From positions 2,046,001 to 2,110,000 of the forward strand of contig JAPVLO010000322.1 in the NCBI GenBank assembly GCA_027257055.1: DNA of 64,000 nt, read 5' to 3'. Origin of the DNA: Cephalopachus bancanus. Its lineage: Eukaryota > Chordata > Mammalia > Primates > Tarsiidae. Both the position numbers and the translations under genes were made by a program. The first letter of the stretch is position 1; the number at the start of each line of letters is the position of its first letter. Under the pieces are notes generated by a model that saw only the letters and a list, made by a program, of their open reading frames with translations, had not been told where the DNA came from and did not search any database. Of this stretch, positions 9,756-37,100 are shown piece after piece.

Positions 9756-12700
9756 CCTTGATTGGGAGGGCAGAAGCCAGGTGAGAGGACTGGGGAGTGG
9801 AGTTTGGGAATCTTTGAGGAGTCCAGCGAAGCGAGGAGGAAGAGTGAGACGATGAGCAGGGCAGAACAGGGGTGTGAGCCAAGGAGTGCAGGGGCAGGGC
9901 CTGAGCACTCACACGTGTGCACATGTGTGCACTCATGGCACGCATGCACACTTGGACCATGCGAGCCCTTGCCTGTCTTGGTTGGCTTGCTAGTGCTTCT
10001 CTCCCTGGCATGAGTGCTCCTGCTCCTAGGCTGAGGGAGGCATCTTCCTCATCTGCTTAGTCCAGGCCATGGGAAGTACTTAGTACAGGAGGTTGGATGG
10101 CAAGGGTGGCATCCCTGTCAACTTGTGCTCGGAGCCAGTCAGGTACTCATCTTGGGTGACAGAAGAACAAAACACCAGCTCTTCGATAAGGTCGACTGGA
10201 GAATGTTGCTTACCATGTTTCTTTACATCTAAGATGCCATTGAGTATGAGACATACCACCAAGATAGAAACATCACAGCCAATTAAGCTGTGTTGTGCCA
10301 TCTGATTGGAAGGTGCAATCCCATTTCAGAGATGTTAAAATGTGTAAAATGTACATCTAATAAATGAGATGTAGTGCACTGGGGAGAAAGTGTGTTTCCC
10401 ATCATCTCCCTGAGCTAGACCCACCTAGTCCCAGGCTGAGCCAGATTTGGCAGGCCTCCCCTGCAGGGTCAGAGCTGCCCACTCAGCTCTCTGCAGGTGA
10501 CACCAAGGTGTACCTTCCTTGTGGGCAGGCAGAGCTGTGAGGGAAGCCAGACAGCACCGATCCAAGTAGGCCATTCAATCTGTCCCCCAATTCCCAGTGA
10601 ATGAGTGAGAGTGAATGAGGAGGGAGTCAGAGATATTAGCAGCATTGCTGTGCTAAAGTTCGTCCTAGGAGAGGCTGCAGCCAGGGAACTCAGGACTCAA
10701 CATTAGCACAGTGCTTGGCACACAGGAAGTGCCCACTTATTAGCTTTACTATTATTATTACTGACCTGGCGTGGGGCACCAGGGAGATGTACGACTGGTC
10801 AGGAATTGAACTTCTCTGGGCAGTCAGTCTTCTCTTCTGGTTTGACAAGCTATTTGCCAACTCAATGCACATGTGCCAGGCATTTACTTGTGGCCAGTGC
10901 TGCCAAGTTGAGGCCTCACTGCTTAAGGGGGGAGTCAGTTAAGAGTACGAAAGTCGTGGCAATAGGGAATGTTGTGGGGTCCCTGGTGGGAGTGGGCTCT
11001 CAAGGAACAGTGAGTAGCAAGTTCACTGCCTTGGTGACTAGGGCCTCCCAGCTCTTAATGTCACTCCCACCCAGCCTGCCACTCAGGACGTGAGTGAACT
11101 CCTTACCATGCAGCACCTCTTCAAATCTTTGCATTCTTTGTCATTTAAACGGAAGTGTCTGCCAGTATCTTGAAAAACCCCGCTAATCTCCTCAGGATAC
11201 TTCCCAGCCCATTTTACTAGCTGGGGTCCCTGGGGTCTTGGGCCACAGAGAAGCCAGAAATGACTTTTTATGCCTATTGGCATCTTGGGAAATTATGGGT
11301 ATCTCAAGTCTAGCTCTAAGGAAAATGTGCTGACTGAAACTACTTGTGAAGGGTGAGAGGAAAACAAAAACCTGAACCAAACTTGTCTCCCCATGGCAAC
11401 ACCTTCCATCCCCTTCCACCTGGGCTTCACCTTGACTCTTTCTCATCCCTCCACCCCCACAGCACTCCTTGACTCTCACCTGGGGCCTTGTGAGGAGTTA
11501 AGACGGGGATTGCCAGTGTGACCCTGGCATCCAATTGCGAGATTGTGCCCTTGGAAACTGTCACCTGTCTCCATTCTGATGTTCTGGCATGTTGTGGCAT
11601 GCAGTATGTGCTGTGGGCACTGGGAATTTGCAGGTGGAGCTGAGCTCTTCCTGGTATCTTGGTGCCAAGGTGTGTTTGTCCTGCACCATCTCCACCAACC
11701 GAGGATCAGAACACAACTACATAGATCCTAATACAAACTAAGGGAAGACGATGGCAAAGTGTAGAAGGCAAGTTGTACAAGTGGGGAGAGGGCTGGGAGA
11801 CTTGATGGGAAAGGTGACATGTGAAGGGATGAGAAAAATACTAAAGCAACACTTTATCCTGAAAAGGGAGATGGCACTGTAGCCAAAGCAGATTGTCTCC
11901 AAGTTTCCATTTAGTGGGAAGCTCTATGTAGGTACCCCCCCATCTGATTTAATCTTCTCTCAATAGTGTCGCCCAGATCTTTCCGTCTCTGAAGGCACAA
12001 GAATCATCTACTATAAGTCTTGAGCTTCTGTGTCATGCTGAGTTTTAGGAATGGGTCAACAACTACCATACAGTGTAAAATTGGAAAAGGAAAACAGACT
12101 TATGAGTATGTATGCATGTAGACACTGAGACATCCTTTGTTTTTCAGTGGTGGGGGTAAGCCCCACATTGGTAGGTGAACTCATCATCATGGGTGGGGAT
12201 GGGGGATATGAATTCCTCTGGGCAAAAGGCATGTCAGATGCTTTGAAAAAAGGATGCTTAGGTGATGTCTTGTCTCTCTCTCACACACACACGAATTAGC
12301 TCTTCATGAGAAATTTAACTGAACTCTTCATAAGGCAATACATTTGTAATCCTCTCAACAGGAAGTCCCAAGTAGGACTTTTGGGAATATCAGGGGCCCT
12401 GTAGGGCAAAGGATGAACCTACTCTTTATTGCAGCTCTGGGTTTCCTTGAAACTGCCTCAGGAATCCTGGGGAAGGACTCCAGGCCCCCATCCTCCCTTT
12501 AGCCTAGAGCAGCTCGTTTATATGCTTCCTATCCACTGCAGACAATACAAACTAAATTGCCCACTGAGATGAGGTAGGTCATGTCAAGGGAAGAAGTAAT
12601 CTCTCAGGGACTGCTTTTAAAAAGAAAAGTGTTTGGCCAAGGAAAGCTGCTACTCAGATCCAGTTGATTGTTGGCCTGTTATCAGATCTTATTTTTGGAG

Positions 12701-13739
12701 GCTACCAATTTTTGTGCAATTCCCCATTAGAAAAATATATATTTATATTTTTCGATCTCCCAATTTCTAAATGGTTAGCAATGAATTTGAAAAATGAAAC
12801 CAAATCAAACAAACCCCAACCAAAACAAACGAAGGTGAAAATACATCTGTGGGCTGGCAGTAAGATTTAAAATTTCTTTGTCCCAATCCTGTGACATAGC
12901 TCAACTTGTGCTTAAAATTCTAGAATGGGGAACTCTCTATCTTCTAAGTCAGCCCATTACATGCAATGAAGGACTGCATTTCAGTCCCAGGCCTTGATTA
13001 GATACCTGATACATACCATGCATTTTTTACAACTGGGCTCATTCAGGTAGTGATGCAGAAGTGAACCAGTGTGAGCCTGGCTCTGGGTAAAGCGTGTTGG
13101 ACCTTAAGTGTTTCCTTGGTGGCAGGCTCTTCTTAACACCACCAGATGGTGAAGGAAAATGAAGCTTTGGTGTCTTGTAGTCTGGGTTACTTACATGCAG
13201 TGAATAACCTTTCTTCCAAATGCTGTCACCGCCAAGGGCTTCTTCTTCATATACTCAATGCCCAATAACCAGCTAAGTATGACCCCGGGTTGTCTTCTTC
13301 CAGGCAGAACCCTTTTCCATCATGAGCTCCATGTTGATCATTTTCAGCAGAGTTCTAGGAGGGCTAGATCTGCCAGGGCCCAGGAACTCTGGGAAGTGAG
13401 AAGCACCACCACTGAACTATCCTTGCCCCTGCTTTGTTCCTGGCCAACGAAACTTCACTATGCCAAGAAACTACAAGGGCACTAGAGTTTGTCCTCCCAG
13501 AGGTAAATTTCTAGCTCACAAAACGCAGGTGTTGGGGGCAACTTTCTGGGGGCTGAGGTTACCAACGCCCTGGATCTTGGGTAGAAGGCCCCACTTTCAG
13601 ATATTAGAGAGATTCTGCCTGAAGGAAAGCAGCCATCCAAAGACCATCCAAAGATTGGTTTGCCAATCGCTTCAGCTCCACAACTGCATCTCTAGTCCAT
13701 GGAGCACAGCTTAGAAAGGACAGGCAGGCTAGATACTGA

Positions 13740-14942
13740 TTACTAAACAAAACGAGAATTTATTGAAAGCAGGTACTTTTCAGTAGTTCTGATTTGAACA
13801 AATCAGCTTAGAGATACCAAGATATTATTACTCAGAATAAAAATATGTACAAAAAGTATGGAAAGGAGAATAAAACAACTTAAAAGAATTCAGCTTGAAC
13901 AGGATTGAATTACTAAAAATAATACCTAATACAACAAGCCTGGGGTGAGGACTCTGGTTCCCCAATTCTTGAAACATAGCCCATAAATCTGTGGAGCAGA
14001 GGCTGGCTGGAACATGAGGATCTCACTGCTGACTCCACGTAATGAGTCCATGGTCAAGGCACAAGCTAAACACAGAGAACGAGGCCACCAGACAAGGCAC
14101 ACCCCCGACCCCCTGCCATGAACCTCCTAAGAGAGAAGAGTTTATAGACTTGGCAGGGATCACTGGACCATGGATAGCTTAGAGACAGGTATTCCAGCCA
14201 CATAAAAACCCTAGAATCTAAGCCCTACAATGCCCTCATCCAAATTCCCACTAACTAGGGAGGTAGAGGAGTAAGACAAACCAATTTCTGGTCTTCAGGG
14301 ATAAACGTACAATGCTGTTCCACAGTCAGCCTCAAAAGAACTATTGGCACAGCAGGTGAGATTCCAAAGTCCCACTCAGCAGCCCCCACGGAAGGAGGAG
14401 TGGTGGGCGTGGGAGAGGAGATATGCAAGCTCTGCTGATGTGTACAGTCCCCCCACTTTCTGGACCTGTTCTCTCTGGGCCCAGAGCTCTCATTTCTGAG
14501 TCGAAACCTCCCAGCCTTAAGTATACAAAGTGGAAACATCAGATGGAGAGAGTTGTCTGAGGACGGAGGGTAGGCAATCTTTCTGAGAATGGGGGGATTC
14601 TTCCACATCTCCTCGGGTGCAGGTAGGGCAGGACAAAGTTGATGCCGAGTTACAGGAGGCAGGCAGCAGCTCGGAGAGCAGGAGAATTCAGCTGGGAGAA
14701 TGACAGGAAGTTTCCACTGCATGAACAGTGGCTGGGGTCACCTGGGTTGGGAGGTTGAACAGAAAAGCTTTACCTAAATGGTATAGGAACAGTGTGCCTC
14801 CCTGCTCTTGAATTCCCCAGGAGGAACACAGCCCCCTACTCTTGAAATTCATACTCAAACAAAACACTAAGCCTGAAGGGAAGACGTCTCTTCAGGGTCC
14901 CAGAAGTGCCCATTCAAAGTCTATTCCATCTACGTTGGCTTC
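13740..14942 (-). other. CDCA8: CDCA8 3' UTR
   Basis: About 1.2 kb from the stop codon to a reverse-strand AATAAA at 13759-13764. No repeat seen inside. Open frames here on either strand show no known protein. Confidence 0.7.
13759..13764 (-). terminator. CDCA8 polyadenylation signal
   Basis: TTTATT on the plus strand, read as AATAAA on the minus strand, about 1.2 kb after the stop. Confidence 0.65.
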
Positions 14943-31200
<16,258 letters not shown>

Positions 31201-31221
31201 CTACAGCTAACCGCCACCCAA

Positions 31222-31227
31222 TTCAAA
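31222..31227 (-). promoter_or_regulatory. CHR-type element of the CDCA8 promoter
   Basis: TTCAAA on the plus strand is TTTGAA in the direction of CDCA8. TTTGAA is the known cell-cycle homology region bound by DREAM/B-MYB-MuvB in late cell-cycle genes. It is 20 bases from a CCAAT box. Confidence 0.6.
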
Positions 31228-31246
31228 CTCCACTGCCACAGTCTGG

Positions 31247-31251
31247 CCAAT
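31247..31251 (-). promoter_or_regulatory. CCAAT box (NF-Y), proximal
   Basis: GGCCAATGAG; inverted relative to CDCA8, which is common for NF-Y boxes. Confidence 0.6.
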
Positions 31252-31285
31252 GAGAAGCCGCAGTCTTAGGACGGTTCCACAACAG

Positions 31286-31290
31286 CCAAT
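31286..31290 (-). promoter_or_regulatory. CCAAT box (NF-Y), distal
   Basis: AGCCAATCAC, 39 bases from the proximal CCAAT, near the 30-odd base spacing of NF-Y-driven mitotic promoters. Confidence 0.6.
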
Positions 31291-31328
31291 CACACCCAAG
31301 TTCCTGCCGGCCCGCGGTCCTCCGTCCG

Positions 31329-31345
31329 CAGCGCCCCCTACTGCC
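31329..31345 (-). promoter_or_regulatory. CTCF-like motif upstream of CDCA8
   Basis: CAGCGCCCCCTACTGCC; its reverse complement GGCAGTAGGGGGCGCTG is a close match to the CTCF core. Confidence 0.55.
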
Positions 31346-31377
31346 TTGGTGCGTCAGAGCGGCCGCTGCCGCGGAGC

Positions 31378-31396
31378 CTCTTGGGAGTTGTGGTCC
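31378..31396 (-). promoter_or_regulatory. ZNF143-like motif
   Basis: Reverse complement GGACCACAACTCCCAAGAG resembles the ACTACAATTCCCAG core bound by ZNF143/THAP11 at housekeeping promoters. Confidence 0.4.
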
Positions 31397-31450
31397 AAAT
31401 CTCGCTCCCCCACGTTCCCCGAGTCTCCACCTGTGACCCTGGCAGGCTAC

Positions 31451-32870
31451 GAATTACTACACCTGGCAGGCCTTGCGGTGGCCCCAGAAAGTCGAAGCAT
31501 TTGGGGGTTGTGGACAGCCGCCGCTAGGCCAGCTGTCCGCTGCGGCTGGGCTGTCTGGTCTGGCTGCCTCTGAGCAGCAGAGGGACCGCCGCTCTCATGG
31601 TGGCCTACTGACTGATTGCTGTCGACCTCGGCGCTCATGAGGGCTCCCCACGTCCCGGGCCGAGCAGAGGAAACTTGGGGCAAGTGGAAGGGTCGGTGGG
31701 GGCAGCAACCCTGGCAGGGTTTGGAAGAGGCCGGGGTCCGGGACGGCCTCCCCGAGCAAGAGGAACGGAATGACAGGAGAGTGGGGTGGGCACCAGTGAG
31801 TGGACTGGGGAGCTGGCTTTGTGGTGGGCACCTCAGCCCGCGCCAGCCTCCGGCCAGTCTGAGCAACAGAAAGGGCCAGCCTTCCCGCCCCTCACTCCAC
31901 GGTAGACACGCTCCAGGCTCGCGTCCTGGAGCCTCGGCCGGGAGTGCAGCGCGGGCCCCTGACGTCTGCGGAGCCACAGCCACGACTCCAGGTGTAACTA
32001 GTGGCTCCGCGCTGGCGGCTCTTACGCGCCCCCATAGTGACTGCAGCAGGAGCCGCGGCAGCCAGGCTCCAGGGAGCTCAGGGCAGAAGGCAGCTCTGGG
32101 TGTCCTGACCGTGGGCCTGAGAATGAGCATGTAGACGGCGAGCCCCGCCGAGCCGCGATTCTGTCTGAGGTGCTAACTGTGCATCTTGACAGCTCCCCAC
32201 GGCCAATGGGTTGGATGGCTCAGGGCTTGTCCTGAGGTTCTGCAGGGCTAGAGGCCAGTGCCGAAGGCTCCAGGCATCAGGGCTGTAGCCCAAGTCTCGA
32301 GGCCGGGGGGCGACTGGACAGCCAGACAGGTGAGCTCTTGACAGGTTTGTGACTTTTGGGTTTGGTGCTCTTCACCCTGTGGATTCGCCTGAAGCCAAGT
32401 CAGAGGGGTCGTGTCTGTGTTTGAGTGTGCATGTGGGTGAGGGAAGGGATAAATAGTGCTGCCTCCCCCCAGTTCAGAACCAGTCGAGGGCACATACGAA
32501 GTTGCCAGACAGGCTCCTGATGGGCACAGCAGGCTTGGGGACAGAGTAGCCCAGGCAGGAGCCCGGCAAACCTGGTCCTTCCTGGAAGGTCTCCTCTCTC
32601 TATTCCACCCTGGCTTATTGCTCCAGATGCTACAAGTATCTGAAAGTCGTTCTTCCGCCCAGGATCAGCCCTGGGCAGTGGGTAGGGGTGACTCCCTGAG
32701 GGTCTCCATCTAGATGGCCAAGATTAGAGGCGATGACAACTCCGTATGAAATGTGGGTTTCCCCCCCATCAAGTGTGAATGCTGGGCAAGCTGGGTTTCC
32801 TGGCCTCTGTGTCTCAGGGCTTCACCCCAATGGGCCTGACTTCCCTGGGAACCTAGGATGTCCATCTGCA
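31451..32870. other. GC-rich spacer between CDCA8 and AIRIM
   Basis: CpG-rich until about 32170, then ordinary. Long open frames on both strands (one of 227 codons on the minus strand) overlap each other and resemble no known protein, as expected for GC-rich DNA. No exon is supported. It may contain an alternative AIRIM first exon, which sequence alone cannot show. Confidence 0.5.
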
Positions 32871-32874
32871 TCTT

Positions 32875-33170
32875 TTTTTTTTTTTTCTTTCTGAGTTGGA
32901 GTCTCACTCTATCACCCAGACTGGAGTGCGGTGGCCGTTCCCGGCCACTGCGGCCTCGATCTGCTGGGCTCTGGCAATTCTTCCGCCTCAGCCTTCCAAG
33001 TAGCTGGAACTACAGGCGTGCTCTACCACTCCTGGCTAATTTTTGATTTATTGTAGAGATGAGGTCTCACCAAGTTGCCCAGGCGGGTCTCAAACCCGCG
33101 GGCTCAGGCAATCCACTCACCTCGGCTTCCCACAGCGCTGGGATTACAGGCTGAGCCACCGAGCCCGGCC
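32875..33170 (-). repeat. Young-type Alu with exact target-site duplication
   Basis: TCCATCTGCATCTT at 32861-32874 and again at 33172-33185. All lineage marks are present. Confidence 0.95.
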
Positions 33171-33330
33171 TTCCATCTGCATCTTATCCAGAGTTACCAT
33201 ATGGCAGGAGCCTGTGAATCACCAGCTTTTGCCAGTTGATTGTGCCACACAATCTCAAAACAGTGTCATTAAGGCTCAGCTGAAGGTGCAAGCTGAGAGA
33301 AATTTGTTCCGTGGCTACCGGGACGTGCCA

Positions 33331-33480
33331 CAGCCGCCATCCAGTTCAAACAGCCACGTGCTTACGAATGTGAAGTCGCGGTGGTAGGGCGGTTCCAACA
33401 TCCAATCACAGGGAAGCCTCGCAGCCCGGCAACCCGTCCACACGTAGGACTGCAGTACCCAGAACTCGTTGCGGTCGACG
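33331..33480 (+). promoter_or_regulatory. Second copy of the CDCA8-type promoter module, upstream of AIRIM
   Basis: Aligns with 31210-31300: same order of CCGCCA, TTCAAA, an AATG-GAAG block, AGG-CGGTTCCA and CCAATCAC. One CCAAT is kept (33402-33406); the other has decayed to CGAAT. A ZNF143-like GGACTGCAGTACCCAGAAC follows at 33448-33466. Confidence 0.5.
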
Positions 33481-33499
33481 ACACGCCTTCGCGACTCAG

Positions 33500-33794
33500 T
33501 AGCCCCCAGGCCTGAAGTTGAGCTGTCGCGGGTGTTCGCTTTTGAGCATGCGCAGAGAGAGCAGGCGGACGCTCGGTGGCGGCTCCGGCAGCTTCTCAGA
33601 CTTGGCTACCTTCGCTCTTAAGTTTTCCCACTGGTTCAGAGACGCTACCGGCAGGGAAGGGAAACAGCGCTGGATTCCCGCGAAATCTGATCCTGAAGCA
33701 GGAGACTTTCCTATTCTAGAGGCGCCTCCGAGCGATGGCCAGGACCCCTTGCTGAGGCAGGAGCCAGGTTCTCCCTTCGGACCCTCTTCTGAAG
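33500..33794 (+). other. AIRIM: AIRIM first exon, 5' UTR (start approximate)
   Basis: Ends at the donor CTGAAG|gtgaga (33794). The matching acceptor TTTTTTTTTAACAG is at 33915, three bases before the ATG. Start not fixed by sequence; no motif pins the transcription start. Confidence 0.55.
33546..33554 (+). promoter_or_regulatory. NRF1-like motif in AIRIM promoter/5' UTR
   Basis: GCATGCGCA, a half-to-full match to the NRF1 palindrome, common in promoters of growth-related genes. Confidence 0.4.
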
Positions 33795-33918
33795 GTGAGA
33801 CGATGCGTCGCGCAAGCTCCTGTCCGAGGACGGAGATGACGCCCACCTCCACCCAGTGCATCCTCTGCTGGCCTGGCACCGTGACGCCGTTTTTTTCTTT
33901 GTTTTTTTTTAACAGAAG

Positions 33919-34193
33919 ATGACTCCAGGCCGGCCTCTGCTTGCCGTGCAGGAGGCCCTGAGAAAGTGCTTTTCGGTGGTGGAGGAGCAGCAGGGCCTGT
34001 GGCAGAGCGCCGTGCGGGACTGCCAGCCTCTGCTGGCCTCCCTCGGCAGCCTGGCGGAGCAGCTGCAGGCCGCGCACAGCCTGCGCTGGGAGGAGGTGCC
34101 GGCGCTCCGGGCCTTCCCCGACTTGAAGGAGCGGCTGAGACGCAAGCAGCTGGCGGCCGGTGATGCAGTTCTGGACCAGCTCGGGGAGAAGCT
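33919..34193 (+). CDS. AIRIM: AIRIM coding exon 1
   Basis: ATG three bases inside the exon. Encodes residues 1-91 through [10 protein letters not shown] plus two bases of the next Leu codon. GC-rich. Donor gtaagg. Confidence 0.96.
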
Positions 34194-37100
34194 GTAAGGG
34201 GCTGCGTCGTCTTGGCGGAGAGATTTAAAAACTGGATGTCCTCTTTTTTTTTTTTGAGTTAGAGTCTCACTCCGTCGCCCAGACTGGAGTGCAGGTCTCG
34301 AATCCGCGGGCTCAGGCAATCCACTCACCTCAGCCTCCCAAAGGCACGGGATTACAGGCTGAGCCACCGAGCCCGGCTAAAAACTGGATGTCTTATAAGT
34401 AGCTAGGATGAGTCAAAGGCATTTTTTTCCTTCCTCGAAAGCACGGCATTTGGAGTGTCTCAGCCTTCGCTGCCTTCCAAGTGGCAGGGGGACCTCTCAG
34501 GTGTCAGAGGCTAGGCATGGCAGTGGTGGGCTTAGTAGAAGTCCCAAAAGCAGAACAGAAAAGAAGTAGAGAAAGCTTATTAGCCCTCCTCTGTGGTTTT
34601 CTTGGGTCAAAGGCAATGAGGAGCTTGTTGTAAACTCAGTGGTGCCAGAGCTAAGAGTTTTACATACGTTACCTCATATGGTGCTTTCAACACATCTGCA
34701 ATTTAACCTTGCTTAAATCCATTTTGCAGGCGAGGAAACTGAGGCTTAAGTAGATTACTCATGGCCACACAACTTGTAAATTTGAATTCAAATATGCCTG
34801 ACACCAAAGCCAGGGCTTTTACCACCGCTTTGTTTTGCTGGGCATTCATATTTCTGTGCCCAGGAGTAGCATGTCTCCAGGCTCTGATTTATGGTTATTG
34901 TCAGAGTTATGGATTATTGAGGACAGAGAAAAGACAGGGCATGTGTGGCTTTTCCTTGACCCAGAACAAAAGAAAGTTCCGGTGTATAGAGTCTGTACCA
35001 TGGCCTAATAGGAAACTGTCAAAGATGGGGACTGTTCTTTTGTACAATGTACATTTATTAAGCACCTATGAAATGTCAAGCACAGGGTGCTGGGAATATG
35101 ACAATGAACCAGACTCATGTTCCTGTTCTTCGTTGAATAGAAGAGATCAACAGTCAGTCAAATACATTATGTTGTGGTATGTTCTAAGATAGTGATAAGT
35201 GCAGCCTATGAGAAGGGGGAAAGCTTCTGGGAAGCAGTGGTATAAAAAACCTGAAGAGGTGGGTATGACTGGTGTTGCACAAAGAATAGTATGGCTGAGC
35301 CGGGCTTGGTGGCTCAGCCTGTAATCCTGCACTCTGGGAGGCTGAGGTGAGTGGATTGCCTGAGCCCGCGGGTTCGAGACCCGCCTGGACAACTTGGCAA
35401 GACCTCATTTCTACAATAAATCAAAAAATTAGCCGGGCGTGGTAGCGCACGCCTGTAGTTCCAGCTACTGGAAGGCTGAGGCGGAAGGATTGCTGGAGCC
35501 CAACAGGTCGAGGCTGCAGTGGCCAGGAGCGGCCACTGCACTCCAGTCTGGGTGACAGAGTGAGACGCCAACTCAAAAAAAAGAATAGTATGGCTGGACC
35601 AGGGGGTGATAAGAGCTGAGATTGGAGAGGTAAGCCAGCTCATGAAACTGGATAAGTTGTGTAGAGGGTTATGGTCACTATAGAGCTGCCTCTTGTCTCT
35701 GAATTGAGGGGACTTTGGTGAGGAATGAAGGCAGAAATCCCCAAGAACCTCTTGCTTGGTCATAGACAGTTTCTGTAGAGGTTAACTTCCTGATTGGTAG
35801 TAGTAGTTTAACAACTCCATGGGAATTGGCGTTATTCAGAATAGCCAAAAGGTGGCCTTAACCCAAATGTCTATCAACAGACAAAATGTGTTATATCTGC
35901 ACAATGGAATATTAATCAGCCATAAGAAAGAATTAAGTGCAATTGGCCCTTCATATCCATGGGTTCTGCATCTGTGGACTCAACCAACCACAGCTGGGGG
36001 CAGGAAAAAAAATGAATGGTTGTGTCTGTACTGAATATGTATAGACTTTCTTCTTGTCATTATTCCCTAAATAATAGAGTATGGCAACTATTTACATAGC
36101 ATTTACATTGTATGAGGTCTTATAAGTAATTTAGCCATGATTTAAAGTATATGGGAAGGTGTGTGTGTAGATGATATGCAAAAACTACACCATTTTATAT
36201 TTTAAAAAAACTTGAACTTTCGTGAATTTTATTATTTGTGGGGGCATCCTAGAACCAATTCCTGCAAATGCTGAGGAAAGACTATACTATAACATGGTAC
36301 AACATGGATGAACCTTGAAAACATGCTAAATGAAATAAACCTGACACCAAAGATTACATATTGTAGGATTCCATTTATATGAGATGTTAAGAATAGGCAA
36401 ATCCATAAAGACAAAGTAAACTGGTGGTTGCCAGAGACTGGAGGGAGGGGGAATGGGGATTGACTATAATGAATGCAGGGTTTCTTTTTTGAGATAAGGA
36501 GTATGTTCCAGAATTAGATGGTGGTGATGATTGCATAGCTTTGTGAATATATGAAGAACCACTAAGTGATATATTTAAAGCATTAATAAGCTTTATGTTT
36601 TAGAGAAGTTTTAGGTTCACAGCAAAATTGAGTGGAAAGTACAGAAATGGCCTTTTACCCCTTGTTGCCCCCCCACAACCTTCCCTGCTCTCTACATCTG
36701 GTACTATGGCGGTACGTTTGTTAAAGGCTGATCACAATGTACAAGGAAATAGAGCTTAAGTCTATTTTTTCTTTTTGCGGGGATGGGGTCAAGGTCTTAC
36801 TCTGTCACTCAGGCTGGAGTGCAGTGGTATGATTAAGGCTCACCACAGCCTCTTGGGCTCAGGCAATCCTTCTGCCTCAGATTCCTGAGTAGCTGGTACG
36901 ACAGGTGCATGCCACCATGCCCGACTAATTTTTTTTTTTTTTTTTTGTAGAAGCGAGGTTTCGCTATGTTGCCTAGGCTGGTGTTGGACTCCTTGGTGCA
37001 AGCAGTCCTCTTGCCTTGGCCTCCCATAGTGTTGGGATTACAAGTGTAAGCCACTGTGTCTGGCCTTAAGTCTATTTTTTTCATTGTGAGTCATGAGCAA

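Larger units (their letters stand above)
8311..13740. other. Intergenic gap between convergent EPHA10 and CDCA8 3' ends
   Basis: No gene recognised on either strand. Contains an L1 3' end (about 8844-9165), an old interspersed repeat (about 9345-9755), a small MIR-like piece (about 10690-10760) and an unrecognised open stretch (10080-10301, minus). From about 10800 to 13740 I see no recognisable element. Confidence 0.6.

Noticed and set aside
31447..32130. 227-codon minus-strand frame in the CDCA8-AIRIM spacer
   Set aside because: Same reasons; lies in CpG-rich promoter-type DNA and overlaps a plus-strand frame of 172 codons.
33496..34077. Minus-strand frame of 193 codons over AIRIM exon 1
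   Set aside because: Antisense shadow of a real coding exon.
35314..35763. Minus-strand frame of 149 codons and other Alu-derived frames throughout the window
   Set aside because: Alu antisense text gives typical false proteins with LECSGT- or SWNYR-like stretches; none is a gene.
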